Shown here: positions 9,503 through 18,747 of the stretch, piece after piece
Layout: every line of letters starts with the position of its first letter
How positions within the stretch are numbered: position 1 is the stretch's first letter
Assembly (NCBI RefSeq): GCF_004005565.1
Contig: NZ_SADD01000001.1
Span: forward strand, 186,001-250,000
DNA from: Lujinxingia sediminis
Lineage (GTDB): Bacteria; Myxococcota_A; Bradymonadia; Bradymonadales; Bradymonadaceae
Direction of reading: 5' to 3'
Length of the DNA: 64,000 nucleotides
Notes under the pieces: model-generated
Told to the model about the DNA's origin: nothing
The model's input: only the letters and a program-made list of their open reading frames with translations
Database searches by the model: none
Made by a program: the position numbers and the translations under genes

Positions 9503-11473
9503 TCACTTATCGGTGTCGTCTTCGTTGCGGGTCACGTTGACGACTTCGGCGGAGGAGGCGGCCTGGATGAAGTCGTCGGCGCTGGCCGAGGGATCGACGG
9601 CGCTCAGGTCTTCGTAATTTCTGCGGGCCTGGCTCACCAGACCTTTGTCGAGGTCGGCTTCGACACGCTCGCGCAGGTCTTTGACGTAGTCTTTGATTTC
9701 ACCGTTGTTGTAAATCTCGCGCCAGAGGGCCAGGTCGTCTTCGGCGGGCACGTTCTGGGCACGGATCACCTGTGTGATCGCTTCGAGTGCCGGGCGGTAG
9801 CTCTCGAATTGTTCGCTGCGGCGCGCCTTATCGCCGTCGGCTTTGAGCTCTCGGGCCTGGGCGCGAAGTTCGTCGAATTGATCTTCGGTGATCTCGGTCG
9901 GGCCGCTGGCCGGCGGGTTCTGTTTGAAGCTCTGGGAGATGGTCAGGCGTTGGTCAACGACGATGGTGCCGGGGAGGGGAACGTCCGGGGCGTTGGGTTG
10001 CGCGGCTGCGGGATCGGCCGAATTTGCGGCGGGCGCCGGGGTGCCGGGCTCAGCCGGGGCGGCGGCCTGTTGCTGCTGTTGTGGCTGTTGTTGCGGAGGG
10101 GGCGGCTGGCTGGAGTCTCCCATGAACATCATGGCGACCAGGCCGAGCATCATCAACGCGGCGACACCTCCGATGACCACCTTCATGTCGAGCCCCCCAC
10201 TGCCACCACCGGATTTGAGCGAGGCGGCGAACTCGAAGGGCGTCTGCTGACGCTGGGTCGGATCGGGATTGAGAGCGGTCTGCAGCGCCTGCGCAAGTTT
10301 CTGGTCGCTGAGCTGCCCCAGGCGCGAGCTGTCCAGGGGGAGGCCGGTGAGCGCGGCGGTGGCTACGGCGGCAAGACTGAAGACGTCGGTTGCCGGAGAG
10401 AGCTGGCGTTGGGCCGGCGGAAACTGCATTTCGGGGGGGCCGAAGGCGCCCAGTCCACCGCGATCTTCAAAACGCAGCATGTCAAAGGGCTCTACCATCG
10501 CGTTGCCCTGGGGGGTGATCCAGACCGCGTCGGTGGTGAGGTTGGCGTAGGCGAGCTGTTGGGAGTGGATGGTCTCCAGGACGTCGGAGACGGCTTTGAG
10601 CCAGGCGATGACCTGCTCGGGGGCCTGAGCGCCCTGCTGCTGGATGATCTGGGTGAGGCGCGTGCCCTCGGGGCGGTCGATCTCGACCCACATGCCAGAT
10701 CGGGAGACGAACATGCCGTTCATGGGCACCAGGTTGGGGTGGCGCAGTGCGTGGAGCTGGGCAATGCGCTGGCGCAGCGGGGTGGACATGTGCTCGGCGG
10801 GACCTTCCCAGACGCGCTTGAGAACAACGGGGCGTCCGAGCTGGTTTTGAGCAAAGATGAGCGTGATGTCGCCGCGCTGAATGGCGTCGGGAGTGAAGAC
10901 GTAACCGCGCTGCAGATCCTGGTCGTTCTCAATCGGGTCGCCGCCGGAGGATTCGGCGCCGGCCATCAGGGCGTTGACGTCGACGAACTGGGTGTTGCCA
11001 TCGTAGCCCGCGGCCTGCTGCTCGGGGGTGTAATGCGCGGCCTGCTCGGCGAAGTCGGCGATGTTCACGAACTGGGTGCTGCCTTCATAGCCCGAGGCGT
11101 CTTCACCGATGTAGACCTGGTGGCCGCCGGAGCCCCCCATGGAGGGAGCGGGAGCGGGAGCGGCGGGCTGCGCAGCCGGCCGGGAGTAGCCGCCGTAGTC
11201 GGGAGCGCTGCTGGTGATGTGGTCGTTGTCGTGGCCCTGGCCGCCCATCATATCCGGGGGGAGCTCAAAGAGCTGAGTGGCCTCATCGGAAGGACCCTCG
11301 AAGGTGGGCGGAGGGGCGAACTGGGGTTCGGGTCCCCCCTGGAGCGCGTTGAGGTCCACCATCTGGGTTTTGTCGTCGGCGTCGGACTCAAAGCCGCCGT
11401 CGCCTCCCTGCTGGCGCTGGTTGGCACGGTCGATGAGGCTGCGGCGGGCTTGTTTGAAACGATCGTCGGACAT
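9503..11473 (-). CDS. Membrane-anchored pseudokinase with four TQ motifs
   Basis: 656 residues. Residues 1-185 are low-complexity with four similar motifs around T36, T66, T133 and T161 (pattern T-Q-[MLF]-[VF]-[DEN]). Residues ~190-420 have a Hanks-kinase fold outline: the Val-Val-Leu-Lys strand with Lys219, LRHPNLVP, a lobe continuing to FGPPE and ATDVFSLA. The catalytic HRD loop is replaced by Tyr-Ala-Asn (309-311) and the DFG Asp is lost (EPFDM), so it should not phosphorylate. One membrane helix at about 430-451 leads to a Gln/Pro-rich stretch and an extracytoplasmic helical domain. It follows cpaF/tadA by 63 nt, so a role in sensing or scaffolding for the Tad-like system is possible. Confidence 0.85.
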   Translation of the reverse strand: MSDDRFKQARRSLIDRANQRQQGGDGGFESDADDKTQMVDLNALQGGPEPQFAPPPTFEGPSDEATQLFELPPDMMGGQGHDNDHITSSAPDYGGYSRPAAQPAAPAPAPSMGGSGGHQVYIGEDASGYEGSTQFVNIADFAEQAAHYTPEQQAAGYDGNTQFVDVNALMAGAESSGGDPIENDQDLQRGYVFTPDAIQRGDITLIFAQNQLGRPVVLKRVWEGPAEHMSTPLRQRIAQLHALRHPNLVPMNGMFVSRSGMWVEIDRPEGTRLTQIIQQQGAQAPEQVIAWLKAVSDVLETIHSQQLAYANLTTDAVWITPQGNAMVEPFDMLRFEDRGGLGAFGPPEMQFPPAQRQLSPATDVFSLAAVATAALTGLPLDSSRLGQLSDQKLAQALQTALNPDPTQRQQTPFEFAASLKSGGGSGGLDMKVVIGGVAALMMLGLVAMMFMGDSSQPPPPQQQPQQQQQAAAPAEPGTPAPAANSADPAAAQPNAPDVPLPGTIVVDQRLTISQSFKQNPPASGPTEITEDQFDELRAQARELKADGDKARRSEQFESYRPALEAITQVIRAQNVPAEDDLALWREIYNNGEIKDYVKDLRERVEADLDKGLVSQARRNYEDLSAVDPSASADDFIQAASSAEVVNVTRNEDDTDK

Positions 11474-11536
11474 AGTCAGGCCGTAAAAAGAGGGGGCGCA
11501 GGCTGCGGGGGCATCACGGGAGAGGTGTCATAGCGA

Positions 11537-12646
11537 TCAGTCGCGGGGCTTGGCGAACCAGCGTTCATCGATGGGCAGGCCGCGCTCACGGATGGCGTCG
11601 ATGAAGGTGGGGAGGTTGCCCATACCGATGTGTTCGCCGATGACCTTGCCGGTTTCGGGATCGTTGCCGCGGTTGCGGAAGACGAAGATCGGTCGGATGC
11701 GGTATTCGCCGCGTTCATCGAGGCCGAGGACCTCGCAGATGTGAGTGATCTTGCGGCTACCATCGTTGAAGCGGCTGGTCTGAATGATGACCTGGATGGC
11801 CGAGGCGACCTGGCTGCGAAGGGCGGCCAGGGGCATATCGACCTCACTCATCATGGCCATGGTTTCCAGGCGACGCAGGGTGTCGTCGGGGTAGGTGGCG
11901 TGGGTGGTCGACATGGTGCCACCGTGACCGGAGGTCATGGCCTGGAGCAGGGTCAGCGCCTCGCCGCCACGGATCTCACCGATGACGATGCGGTCGGGGC
12001 GAAGACGCATCGCGGAGTGGAAGAGGTGTTCGATCTCGACGGCACCGCGACCTTTGGCGTCGGGGCCGCGAGTCTCCAGCATCAGGCAGTGAGGCTGCTG
12101 CATCTGAAGTTCGGAGGAGTCTTCGATGACGATGATGCGATCGTGGTCGCTGATCAGGGAGCTGACGCAGTTAAGCAGCGAAGTTTTACCGGAGCCGGTA
12201 CCGCCGGCGACGATGATGTTGCGCTCCATCTTCACGCAGATGTCGATGAAGTTGGCCGCCTCGCGGGTGATCGAGCCGTAGCTGATGAGTTTGTCGATGG
12301 TCAGATCGAACTTGCCGAAGCGACGAATGGCCATTGAGACGCCGTTTCGGGCGCAGGGCGGAAGGACCACGTGAACGCGGCTTCCGTCGGGGAGACGCGC
12401 GTCCATGCGGGGGTTGAGCTCATTGAGGGTCTTGCCGACGAACTGGGCGATGTTTTTGGCGCCGCCCATCAGGTCGTCTTCGTTCTCAAACTTCGCGTCG
12501 GTCTTCTGGAGCTTGCCCTTGACCTCGATCCAGATGTCATCGGGGCCGTTGACCATGATCTCGCTGACGGAGTCGTCGTCGAGATAGGGGGTGAGCACGT
12601 GGAAGTAGCGCCGAATCGACTGTTCAAAGATTTGCTGTGGGATCAT
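11537..12646 (-). CDS. cpaF: Type II/IV secretion (Tad/CpaF) ATPase
   Basis: 369 residues with the features of CpaF/TadA hexameric ATPases: N-terminal SVSEIMVNGPDDIWIE, Walker A GGTGSGKT, the Asp box with IVIEDSSELQ, Walker B region RIVIGEIRGGEAL and the His box SGHGGTMSTTHA. These ATPases drive assembly of Flp pili or Tad secretion from the cytoplasmic face of the inner membrane. It lacks the long N-terminal extension of CpaF from Caulobacter. The Flp-like prepilin at 1823 is its probable substrate class; TadB/TadC partners are not visible in the window. Starts divergently from ccmC across ~320 bp. Confidence 0.92.
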   Translation of the reverse strand: MIPQQIFEQSIRRYFHVLTPYLDDDSVSEIMVNGPDDIWIEVKGKLQKTDAKFENEDDLMGGAKNIAQFVGKTLNELNPRMDARLPDGSRVHVVLPPCARNGVSMAIRRFGKFDLTIDKLISYGSITREAANFIDICVKMERNIIVAGGTGSGKTSLLNCVSSLISDHDRIIVIEDSSELQMQQPHCLMLETRGPDAKGRGAVEIEHLFHSAMRLRPDRIVIGEIRGGEALTLLQAMTSGHGGTMSTTHATYPDDTLRRLETMAMMSEVDMPLAALRSQVASAIQVIIQTSRFNDGSRKITHICEVLGLDERGEYRIRPIFVFRNRGNDPETGKVIGEHIGMGNLPTFIDAIRERGLPIDERWFAKPRD

Positions 12647-12970
12647 GGTGACTGCTTACGTGGGGCGCGCAGGGCTCAGCGGGTGAGCGATCTGGTTGCG
12701 GGTGACACGCAGCGGTAGGCTGCGACGACGGGTCGGCGAGCGTAAAGGGTTGTCATCGTCGCGGAGTATATACAAGCGCTCAAAGGAGCGTCAATCGGGC
12801 AGCCCGCGGCCTGCGGGGCAGCTTGTGAGGGGGGGGAGGGCGTGCTAAAGCGGCGCGGGAATGCGGCCAGAAGACGTGATGTTGAGGCCGGACCGAAGGC
12901 CGGCAGTGTCCCGGCGCGCAGCGGTTGCGCGCGGGGGGTGGTCTGAGACGTCAAGACGGTGGTTGAGCCG
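12647..12970. other. Divergent intergenic region between cpaF and ccmC
   Basis: About 320 bases without a convincing gene. It must hold promoters for both directions. The only structures noted are short GC-rich inverted repeats, including GCGCGCA/TTGCGCGC around 12914-12932. No known operator or riboswitch was recognised. Confidence 0.4.
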
Positions 12971-13678
12971 ATGTTGAAGTTTATCGACAGGTCGATATTT
13001 CCTGTGGTTGCGGCCCTGGCGGTGTTGAGCACGCTTGTGGCGATGGGGTTGATCTTCTTTTACGCGCCGGTCGAGCAGACGATGGGCATCGTGCAGAAGA
13101 TCTTTTATGTGCACGTGCCCTCGGCGATGGCGTCGTACGCGGGATTCACGGTGACGGCGGTCTGCAGCCTGATCTACCTCTTTTCACCGCGGGAGCACTG
13201 GGATCACGGGGCGGTGGCGGGCGCGGAGCTGGGGCTGTTCTACTGCACCTTTGTGCTGATCAGCGGGCCTCTGTGGGCGTACAAGGCCTGGGGCACGCCC
13301 TGGACCTGGGATCCGCAGCTGACGGCGACCTTTGTGCTCTTTCTGCTCTACGGGGGTTATGTGCTCCTGCGTCATTTTGGCGGGAGCAGCATGCGTCTCA
13401 AAAAGATCGCAGCAGTGCTGGGGGTGATCGCCTTTGTCGACATTCCGCTGATTCACTATTCGGTGCGGATCTGGGGCGGATTGCACCCGGTGGTTGAGCG
13501 CGAGGGAGGCGGGGGGCTTGCTGCGGATATGGCGCAGGTCTTCGGGGTGAGCATGCTGGCCTTTTTGCTGATGTTTGCCACGCTTCTATGGCTGCGTTTT
13601 CGGGTGCGCTGGCGGGAAGCGGAGCTGGATCGGCTCTATCTGGAAGTTGAGGACCTGGCGCGGGTTCGCGAGGCGTAA
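12971..13678 (+). CDS. ccmC: Haem exporter CcmC
   Basis: 235 residues from the ATG at 12971 (GGTGG eight bases upstream); an in-frame GTG at 12959 is an alternative. Six membrane helices and the family signatures are present: YVHVP with the haem-ligand His, and the WWD-type segment WGTPWTWDPQLT. CcmC moves or presents haem in the periplasm and forms the holo-CcmE intermediate. The gene lies apart from ccmE-F-A-B, on the other strand, with a CcmD-like gene 57 nt downstream; together the two loci supply the core of the maturation system. Confidence 0.93.
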   Translation: MLKFIDRSIFPVVAALAVLSTLVAMGLIFFYAPVEQTMGIVQKIFYVHVPSAMASYAGFTVTAVCSLIYLFSPREHWDHGAVAGAELGLFYCTFVLISGPLWAYKAWGTPWTWDPQLTATFVLFLLYGGYVLLRHFGGSSMRLKKIAAVLGVIAFVDIPLIHYSVRIWGGLHPVVEREGGGGLAADMAQVFGVSMLAFLLMFATLLWLRFRVRWREAELDRLYLEVEDLARVREA

Positions 13679-13735
13679 CGCCACGATCGTGCGGCAATAC
13701 CGACAGGCTCAGTTGTGGTGTGTGAGGAGAGAGTG

Positions 13736-14023
13736 ATGACGACGTTTTGTAAGGAAAAGACGGGCGCGCTGGTGGCGTTTCTGCTGGTGATGGGGGCGTC
13801 GCCCCTGGCGAGCGCGCAGGGGGCGGGAGCATCGCTGGCGTCGCAGGATACCTCGGTGCCGGGCGGGACGTTGTTGATGATTTGCTACATCATCCTGTGG
13901 GTGATGATCGGCGGGTATGTGTTTTTTGTGATGCGTCGGCAGAAGGCGCTGGCCGAGGACCTGGAACGGCTTGAGGGTCGGCTCGATGAGGTGTTGGGCA
14001 CCGGCGCTCAGGGAGATGTGTGA
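13736..14023 (+). CDS. ccmD: CcmD-family small membrane protein
   Basis: 95 residues from the ATG at 13736, which has a purine-rich GAGGAGAGAG ribosome site. A signal-peptide-like N-terminus (ending ASAQ) is followed by one membrane helix (LMICYIILWVMIGGYVFFV) and a short charged tail with KALAEDLERLEGRL. This is the layout of the alternative CcmD family (longer, with a signal peptide) rather than the ~60-residue enterobacterial CcmD. CcmD stabilises the CcmC-CcmE haem complex. Its stop overlaps the next start codon, so downstream genes are in the same transcript. Confidence 0.8.
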   Translation: MTTFCKEKTGALVAFLLVMGASPLASAQGAGASLASQDTSVPGGTLLMICYIILWVMIGGYVFFVMRRQKALAEDLERLEGRLDEVLGTGAQGDV

Positions 14024-15165
14024 TGGCGAGTCGGAGTGAGACGTTGCGGGTTACCCCGGTGGTGGGGGCGAGGGAGAGGCTGGCGTTTGCGCGCTTCGGT
14101 CGGGAGATCGGCAAGGGGGATCCCAACCATCGAACGCTGCCCGATCTGGTGGTCTGGAACGATCTTCGGCCGGGCGGAAACCCCTGGTTTGAGCATGGGG
14201 AAGCCGAGCTCTTTCTGGCGCGGCGTGGCGAGCGGATTGTGGGACGAATCTCGGCCCAGATCGATCAGGAGCATCTGAAGCGCTACGAGGATGATGCCGG
14301 GTTTTTCGGTTATTTTGACTGCGAAGATGATGCGGAGGCGGCCCAGGCGCTGCTTGATGCGGCCGCCGACTGGTGCCGGGCCCGGGGCATGGTGAAGATG
14401 CGCGGGCCTTTTTCGTTTTCGATCAACGAGAAGTGCGGCCTTCTGATCGACGGCTTTGATACGCCGAATTACGTGATGATGCCGCATAACTCGCCCTACT
14501 ATCAGGGGCTGATTACGGGCGCTGGCTTTGAGGGGATCAAGGATCTCTACGCCTGGCGCTACCACCGCGAGGATCCGCCGGAGTCGGTGCTTCAGATCGC
14601 CGATGCAGTGGCGGAGTATCCCGGGCTGGTGGTGCGTCCGTTGAATATGGATGACATCGAGGGGGACCTCGAGATCATCATGGATATCTTCAACGATGCC
14701 TGGTCGAAGAACTGGGGCTTTGTGCCGCTGACACGGGCTGAGGTTCATGCGATCGCGCAGCAGTTTCGGTTGATCGCCGATCCGAACCTCTGCCTGATTG
14801 CGGAGGTGGAGGGTAAGCCTGCGGCGATGGCGGTGGCGCTTCCCAACATCAATGAGACGGCGGCCGATCTCGACGGCAAGCTCTTTCCGCTGGGGTGGGC
14901 GAAGTTGCTTTACCGGCTTAAAGCCAGGCCGCCGAAGACGTTTCGGCAGATTTTGCTGGGGGTCAAACGCGAGTATCGCGGAAGCGTGCTGGGGGGCTTA
15001 AGTGTGCTGCTCTACGTGACGATTCATCGCACGGCATACTCGCGGGGCTATCAGGAGGCCGAGGCCAGCTGGACGCTCTCCGATAACGACCGGATCAACC
15101 AGGGGATGGCGTTTATGGGGGCGGAGCACTACAAGACCTACCGCATCTACGAGCGGGAGATTTAA
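14023..15165 (+). CDS. GNAT-like N-acetyltransferase-family protein (YghO-like)
   Basis: 380 residues, starting with an ATG that overlaps the ccmD stop codon (TGATG). Sequence blocks such as GRISAQIDQEH, GFFGYFDCEDD, KMRGPFSFSINEKCG and VMMPHNSPYY characterise a family of two-domain GNAT-fold proteins often annotated as hypothetical or YghO. The substrate is unknown. No membrane segment or signal peptide is seen, so it is cytoplasmic. The overlap with ccmD probably reflects a shared promoter rather than a role in haem handling. Confidence 0.85.
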   Translation: MASRSETLRVTPVVGARERLAFARFGREIGKGDPNHRTLPDLVVWNDLRPGGNPWFEHGEAELFLARRGERIVGRISAQIDQEHLKRYEDDAGFFGYFDCEDDAEAAQALLDAAADWCRARGMVKMRGPFSFSINEKCGLLIDGFDTPNYVMMPHNSPYYQGLITGAGFEGIKDLYAWRYHREDPPESVLQIADAVAEYPGLVVRPLNMDDIEGDLEIIMDIFNDAWSKNWGFVPLTRAEVHAIAQQFRLIADPNLCLIAEVEGKPAAMAVALPNINETAADLDGKLFPLGWAKLLYRLKARPPKTFRQILLGVKREYRGSVLGGLSVLLYVTIHRTAYSRGYQEAEASWTLSDNDRINQGMAFMGAEHYKTYRIYEREI

Positions 15166-15194
15166 GTTGCTTTGAGCGATGTGCGGAGGTGGTG

Positions 15195-16166
15195 ATGCGG
15201 GTGTTTCTGACGGGTGGAACGGGGTTTGTGGGCTCGCATGTGGCCGAGGTGCTTCAGGAGGTGGGCCACGAGGTGGTGGCGCTGGTCCGGGAGAGTTCCG
15301 ATGTGCGGCATCTGAACGCGCTGGGGGTGGAGCGGGTCGTGGGCTCGCTGGGGGCACCGCAGGCGCTCGTTGAGGTGTTGGAGAGCTGCGAGGCGGTGAT
15401 TCACGTGGCGGGGATGACCACGGGGAAGAGTGCGCGGGAGCTCTTTGAGGTCAACGGGGCGGGCAGCGGGAAGTTGGCTCAGGTGGCGGCCGAGGCCGGT
15501 GTTGAGCGCTTTGTGTACGTGTCGAGCACCGCGGCGCAGGGTCCGGGAGAGGGGAGAGAGCCGCGGCCGCGGGGTGTGCGGCCGCAGCCGGTGAGTTATT
15601 ACGGGCGCAGCAAGTTGCAGGGAGAGGGGGCCGTGCTGGCACTGCGGGAGAACATGGGGGTGACGATTCTGCGACCGCCGCCTGTGTATGGTCCGCGCGA
15701 TCGGGATATGTTTCAGGTTTTTCAGCTGGCGAGGTTTGGCGTGGGCCCGGTGCTGGGGGATGGGTTGCGCTGGTTGAGCGTGATTCATGTGCACGATGTG
15801 GCGCGGGCGGCGCTGCGTTGTCTTGATGATGAAGGGACGGCCAACGTCTATACGGTAGATGACGGGGGGCGCTACACCTGGCGCGATCTGACGCGGATCG
15901 TGGGGGAGGCTGTGGGGCGACGCCCGGTGCACCTGCCGATTCCGCAGGTGCTCTTCGGGGCGGCGGCGCTTCTCAGTGAGGCGGGTGGCAAGGCGGTGGG
16001 GGCGACGCCGATCTTCAATACCGATAAGTACGCGGAGATGTCGCAGCAATCCTGGGTGTGCGGGCATGAGGCGATTGCCGAGAAGCTGGGGTGGGCGCCG
16101 ACCTTGAGGCTTGAGGAGGGGGCGCGGCAGACGGCGCAGTGGTATCGCGAGCAGGGCTGGCTTTAA
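15195..16166 (+). CDS. NAD(P)-dependent epimerase/dehydratase (extended SDR)
   Basis: 323 residues. The Rossmann nucleotide-binding motif TGGTGFVGS is at residues 7-15, the catalytic Tyr-Lys pair is in SYYGRSK and the active-site Ser is in YVSSTAA. ILRPPPVYGPRDRD is the usual extended-SDR substrate-side motif. It probably acts on a nucleotide sugar, sterol or other hydroxy compound; the substrate cannot be read from the sequence. GGAGGT at 15185-15190 supports the ATG at 15195 over the two GTG codons just before it. Last gene of the ccmC-ccmD-GNAT-SDR unit, ending before a strong terminator. Confidence 0.88.
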   Translation: MRVFLTGGTGFVGSHVAEVLQEVGHEVVALVRESSDVRHLNALGVERVVGSLGAPQALVEVLESCEAVIHVAGMTTGKSARELFEVNGAGSGKLAQVAAEAGVERFVYVSSTAAQGPGEGREPRPRGVRPQPVSYYGRSKLQGEGAVLALRENMGVTILRPPPVYGPRDRDMFQVFQLARFGVGPVLGDGLRWLSVIHVHDVARAALRCLDDEGTANVYTVDDGGRYTWRDLTRIVGEAVGRRPVHLPIPQVLFGAAALLSEAGGKAVGATPIFNTDKYAEMSQQSWVCGHEAIAEKLGWAPTLRLEEGARQTAQWYREQGWL

Positions 16167-16257
16167 GACTCCCGGGCCACTCGGAGCGCAGGCGTGGCGT
16201 GACGCGTTGGGGTGAGGAAGGTCAGCGAGGTTAGAGAGATTCAGGCTGAATAAAAAA

Positions 16258-16287
16258 GGCCGCCCGGAGTGCCGGGCGGCCTTTTTT
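16258..16287. terminator. Bidirectional intrinsic terminator
   Basis: A perfect 10-bp stem GGCCGCCCGG/CCGGGCGGCC with loop AGTG, six A residues on the left (16252-16257) and six T residues on the right (16282-16287). It sits between the convergent SDR and argS genes and can serve both. Confidence 0.92.
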
Positions 16288-16348
16288 CGATCAGGTTGCT
16301 CTGGAGACGATCTTTATCGACGGAAGTGTCGATGTGTCGTGCGTGATC

Positions 16349-18274
16349 TTACATCTCGTCGAGGGTCTCGATGCCGAGGATGGCGAGGCCGGCTCCCAGG
16401 GTGTTCTGGACGGCGCGGGCCAGGAGGATGAGGCCGTCTTTGCGGGGGCCTTCCAGGTCGACGATGCGGTGGTCGGCGTCGTTGTAGAGGGTGCTGAAGG
16501 TTTTGGAGATGTTAAAGAGGGCCTCGGTGATGCGACCGGGGGAGAGCTGGGTGGCGGCGGTTTCGACGGTGCGGGGCCAGTCCTGGAGCTGGCGAATCAC
16601 CGCAAGTTCGAGATCGCTGGAGAGGCTTTTGAGGGCGTTGTCGCGGGCCTCGTCGTTGAGCTCGGGCCAGCCGCCGAGCCTGCGGGCAATCGAGGAGATG
16701 CGCGCGTAGCTGTAGAGGCAGTAGGGGCCGGTGCGCCCCTGAAAATCGATGGACTTCTGCGGGTCGAATTGCACGGTGGAGCGCGGCGAGAAGTCGAGAA
16801 TGAAGAATTTGAGGGCGGCCAGGCCGATGACGCGGGCGCGATGGGATTTGTCCTCATCGGAGAGCTCGGGGTAGCGCTCGGCGACGGCGGTGCCGGCGAG
16901 TGCCTCCATCTCGTTCATCAGGTCATCGGCGTCGACGACGCGGCCCTCGCGGCTCTTCATTTTGCCGTCGGGGAGCTCCACCATGCCGTAGGAGAGGTGG
17001 TTGAGGTTGCCTTCGAGCTCAGGGCGCAGCATGGCGAGGATACGGAAGAGCACATCGAAGTGGTAGTTCTGCTCATCGCCGACGACGTAAATCATGCGTT
17101 CGACGTCGTACTCGTCAAAACGGGCCAGAGCCGTGCCCAGATCCTGGGTCATGTAGACGCTGGTGCCGTCGCCGCGCAGGAGCACCTTCTGGCCCTGGAG
17201 GCCGAGGGCTTCGAGGTCGCAGACGACCGCGCCGTCGTCGAGTTTTTTGAACTTACCCTGCGTCAGGCCTTCTTCGACGATGGATTTGCCGAGTTTGTAG
17301 GTGTTGGACTCGTAGTAGACGCGGTCGAAGTGCACGCCCAGGCGGCTGTAGGTTTCATCGAAGCCGTCGAAGACCCACTGGTTCATGGTCTTCCAGAGGG
17401 CGACGACTTGCGCGTCGCCAGCTTCCCAGTCGCGGAGCATCTGACGAGCGGCGCCGCCGAGTTCGCTTAAGGTGTTGAAGTAGAGATCTTTAAAGGCGGC
17501 GAAGAAGGCTTTTTTGAGGGCGTCGGCGTCGTCGCCATGGGTCTTTCTGGCGTCTTTGCTCTCGGGGGAGTTGAGCCAGGATTCAAGGCGTTCTTTGGCT
17601 TCGGGGCTGGTTTGCCAGGTGGTGTATTCGTCGCGGAAGGCCTGGTCGAAGCGTACGTAGTACTTGCCGACGAGGTGGTCGCCTTTGATGCCGGTGCCCT
17701 CGGGGGTCTCACCCTGGCCGAAGCGCTGGTAGGCCAGCATGGATTTGCAGATGTGAATGCCGCGGTCGTTGATGAGGTTGACGCGGGTGACGTTGTGTCC
17801 GGCGAAGTCGAGGATGCGGGCTACGGAGTCGCCGATCAGGTTGTTGCGCACATGGCCCAGGTGCTGGGGCTTGTTGGTGTTGGGAGCGCTGAATTCGATC
17901 ATGATCTTATGAGGATCGAGGACATCACGTCCGAAGTCGTCGCCGAGTTCCAGGGCCTGGGAGGTGACGATGAGAGCGAGTTGCGCGGGATTGAGGCGCA
18001 GGTTGACGTAGGGGCCGTCGGCGCTGACGGCGTCGACGAGGGGATCGTCGGCGATGACGCCTTCGAGGTATTCGGCCAGCTGGGCGGCGATCTGGGGGGG
18101 GCCCTTGCGCAGGTGTCGGGCCAGCACGAAGACGGGGAATCCGCGGTCGCCCATGGTCGGGTCGGGCGGGTTGGCCAGGGTGATCTGAGAGGCGATCTCG
18201 GCGGGGATCTCGAAGGCCGCCAGGGCCTGATCTTTGAGCGCGATGAGGTGAGATTCGATCTGGGCGATGCGCAT
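16349..18274 (-). CDS. argS: Arginyl-tRNA synthetase
   Basis: 641 residues from the ATG at 18274 (beginning MRIAQIES); a longer upstream frame has no support. Class I synthetase: HIGH motif as HLGH in APNTNKPQHLGHVRNN, and the KMSKS region as MKSREGRVV, the loosened form usual in ArgRS. The N-terminal Add-1 domain and the C-terminal anticodon-binding DALR domain (LYNDADHRIVDLEGPRKD) are both present, so the enzyme is complete. It charges tRNA-Arg in the cytoplasm. No linked translation genes are seen. Confidence 0.97.
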   Translation of the reverse strand: MRIAQIESHLIALKDQALAAFEIPAEIASQITLANPPDPTMGDRGFPVFVLARHLRKGPPQIAAQLAEYLEGVIADDPLVDAVSADGPYVNLRLNPAQLALIVTSQALELGDDFGRDVLDPHKIMIEFSAPNTNKPQHLGHVRNNLIGDSVARILDFAGHNVTRVNLINDRGIHICKSMLAYQRFGQGETPEGTGIKGDHLVGKYYVRFDQAFRDEYTTWQTSPEAKERLESWLNSPESKDARKTHGDDADALKKAFFAAFKDLYFNTLSELGGAARQMLRDWEAGDAQVVALWKTMNQWVFDGFDETYSRLGVHFDRVYYESNTYKLGKSIVEEGLTQGKFKKLDDGAVVCDLEALGLQGQKVLLRGDGTSVYMTQDLGTALARFDEYDVERMIYVVGDEQNYHFDVLFRILAMLRPELEGNLNHLSYGMVELPDGKMKSREGRVVDADDLMNEMEALAGTAVAERYPELSDEDKSHRARVIGLAALKFFILDFSPRSTVQFDPQKSIDFQGRTGPYCLYSYARISSIARRLGGWPELNDEARDNALKSLSSDLELAVIRQLQDWPRTVETAATQLSPGRITEALFNISKTFSTLYNDADHRIVDLEGPRKDGLILLARAVQNTLGAGLAILGIETLDEM

Positions 18275-18747
18275 GAACTCTCCAGTGGGCGCCCTTCCGG
18301 GAAGGTGTCCCCGGTGGGGACAGGAGGGCAAAGAGGGTGCGTGACGAGGGCTTCGTCGATGGTGGCAAAACAGGGATGTCGGGCGCCGTGCAGCGGGGCC
18401 GAGTTGTGGGGACAGCGCGGCCGTGGGGGGGCGCCCACAGAATCAGGTAGCGCCGGGGGTGCCACAAGGCGCGTCCGGCGGCTGAGGGCGCAGAAGATAG
18501 GAGGGGCAGGCGGGGAAGGCAAGAGGGGCTACGGTGTGGTGTTTGGTGTCAGGGGGGGCGCGTCTAAATTAGGGGTGGAGCGCGACCGGTTAACCTGAAG
18601 GTCCTTGGAGTTGGCGGGTCGAGACGACATGATCACTTGCCGCGCGGAGCCCGATGGCCCGGCGGGGGCAGACGGTGGCGCGGGTATTCAGCGACTCGGC
18701 CTGCGCCGCTCGTCAGCCGGTCGCCAACGTCAGCAGGGGAGTACGAG
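18275..18747. other. Divergent intergenic region upstream of argS
   Basis: About 470 bases with no supported gene. A 7-bp hairpin TGTCCCC/GGGGACA with a three-base loop lies at 18306-18322 in the argS leader, too small to call a T-box. The rest is GC-rich with several frames open by composition only. It should contain promoters for argS and for the membrane protein at 18748. Confidence 0.4.

Noticed and set aside
9485-11533. A 682-codon plus-strand frame opposite the pseudokinase
   Set aside because: Same composition artefact; the minus strand carries kinase-fold motifs, a membrane helix and a sensible stop/start arrangement with cpaF.
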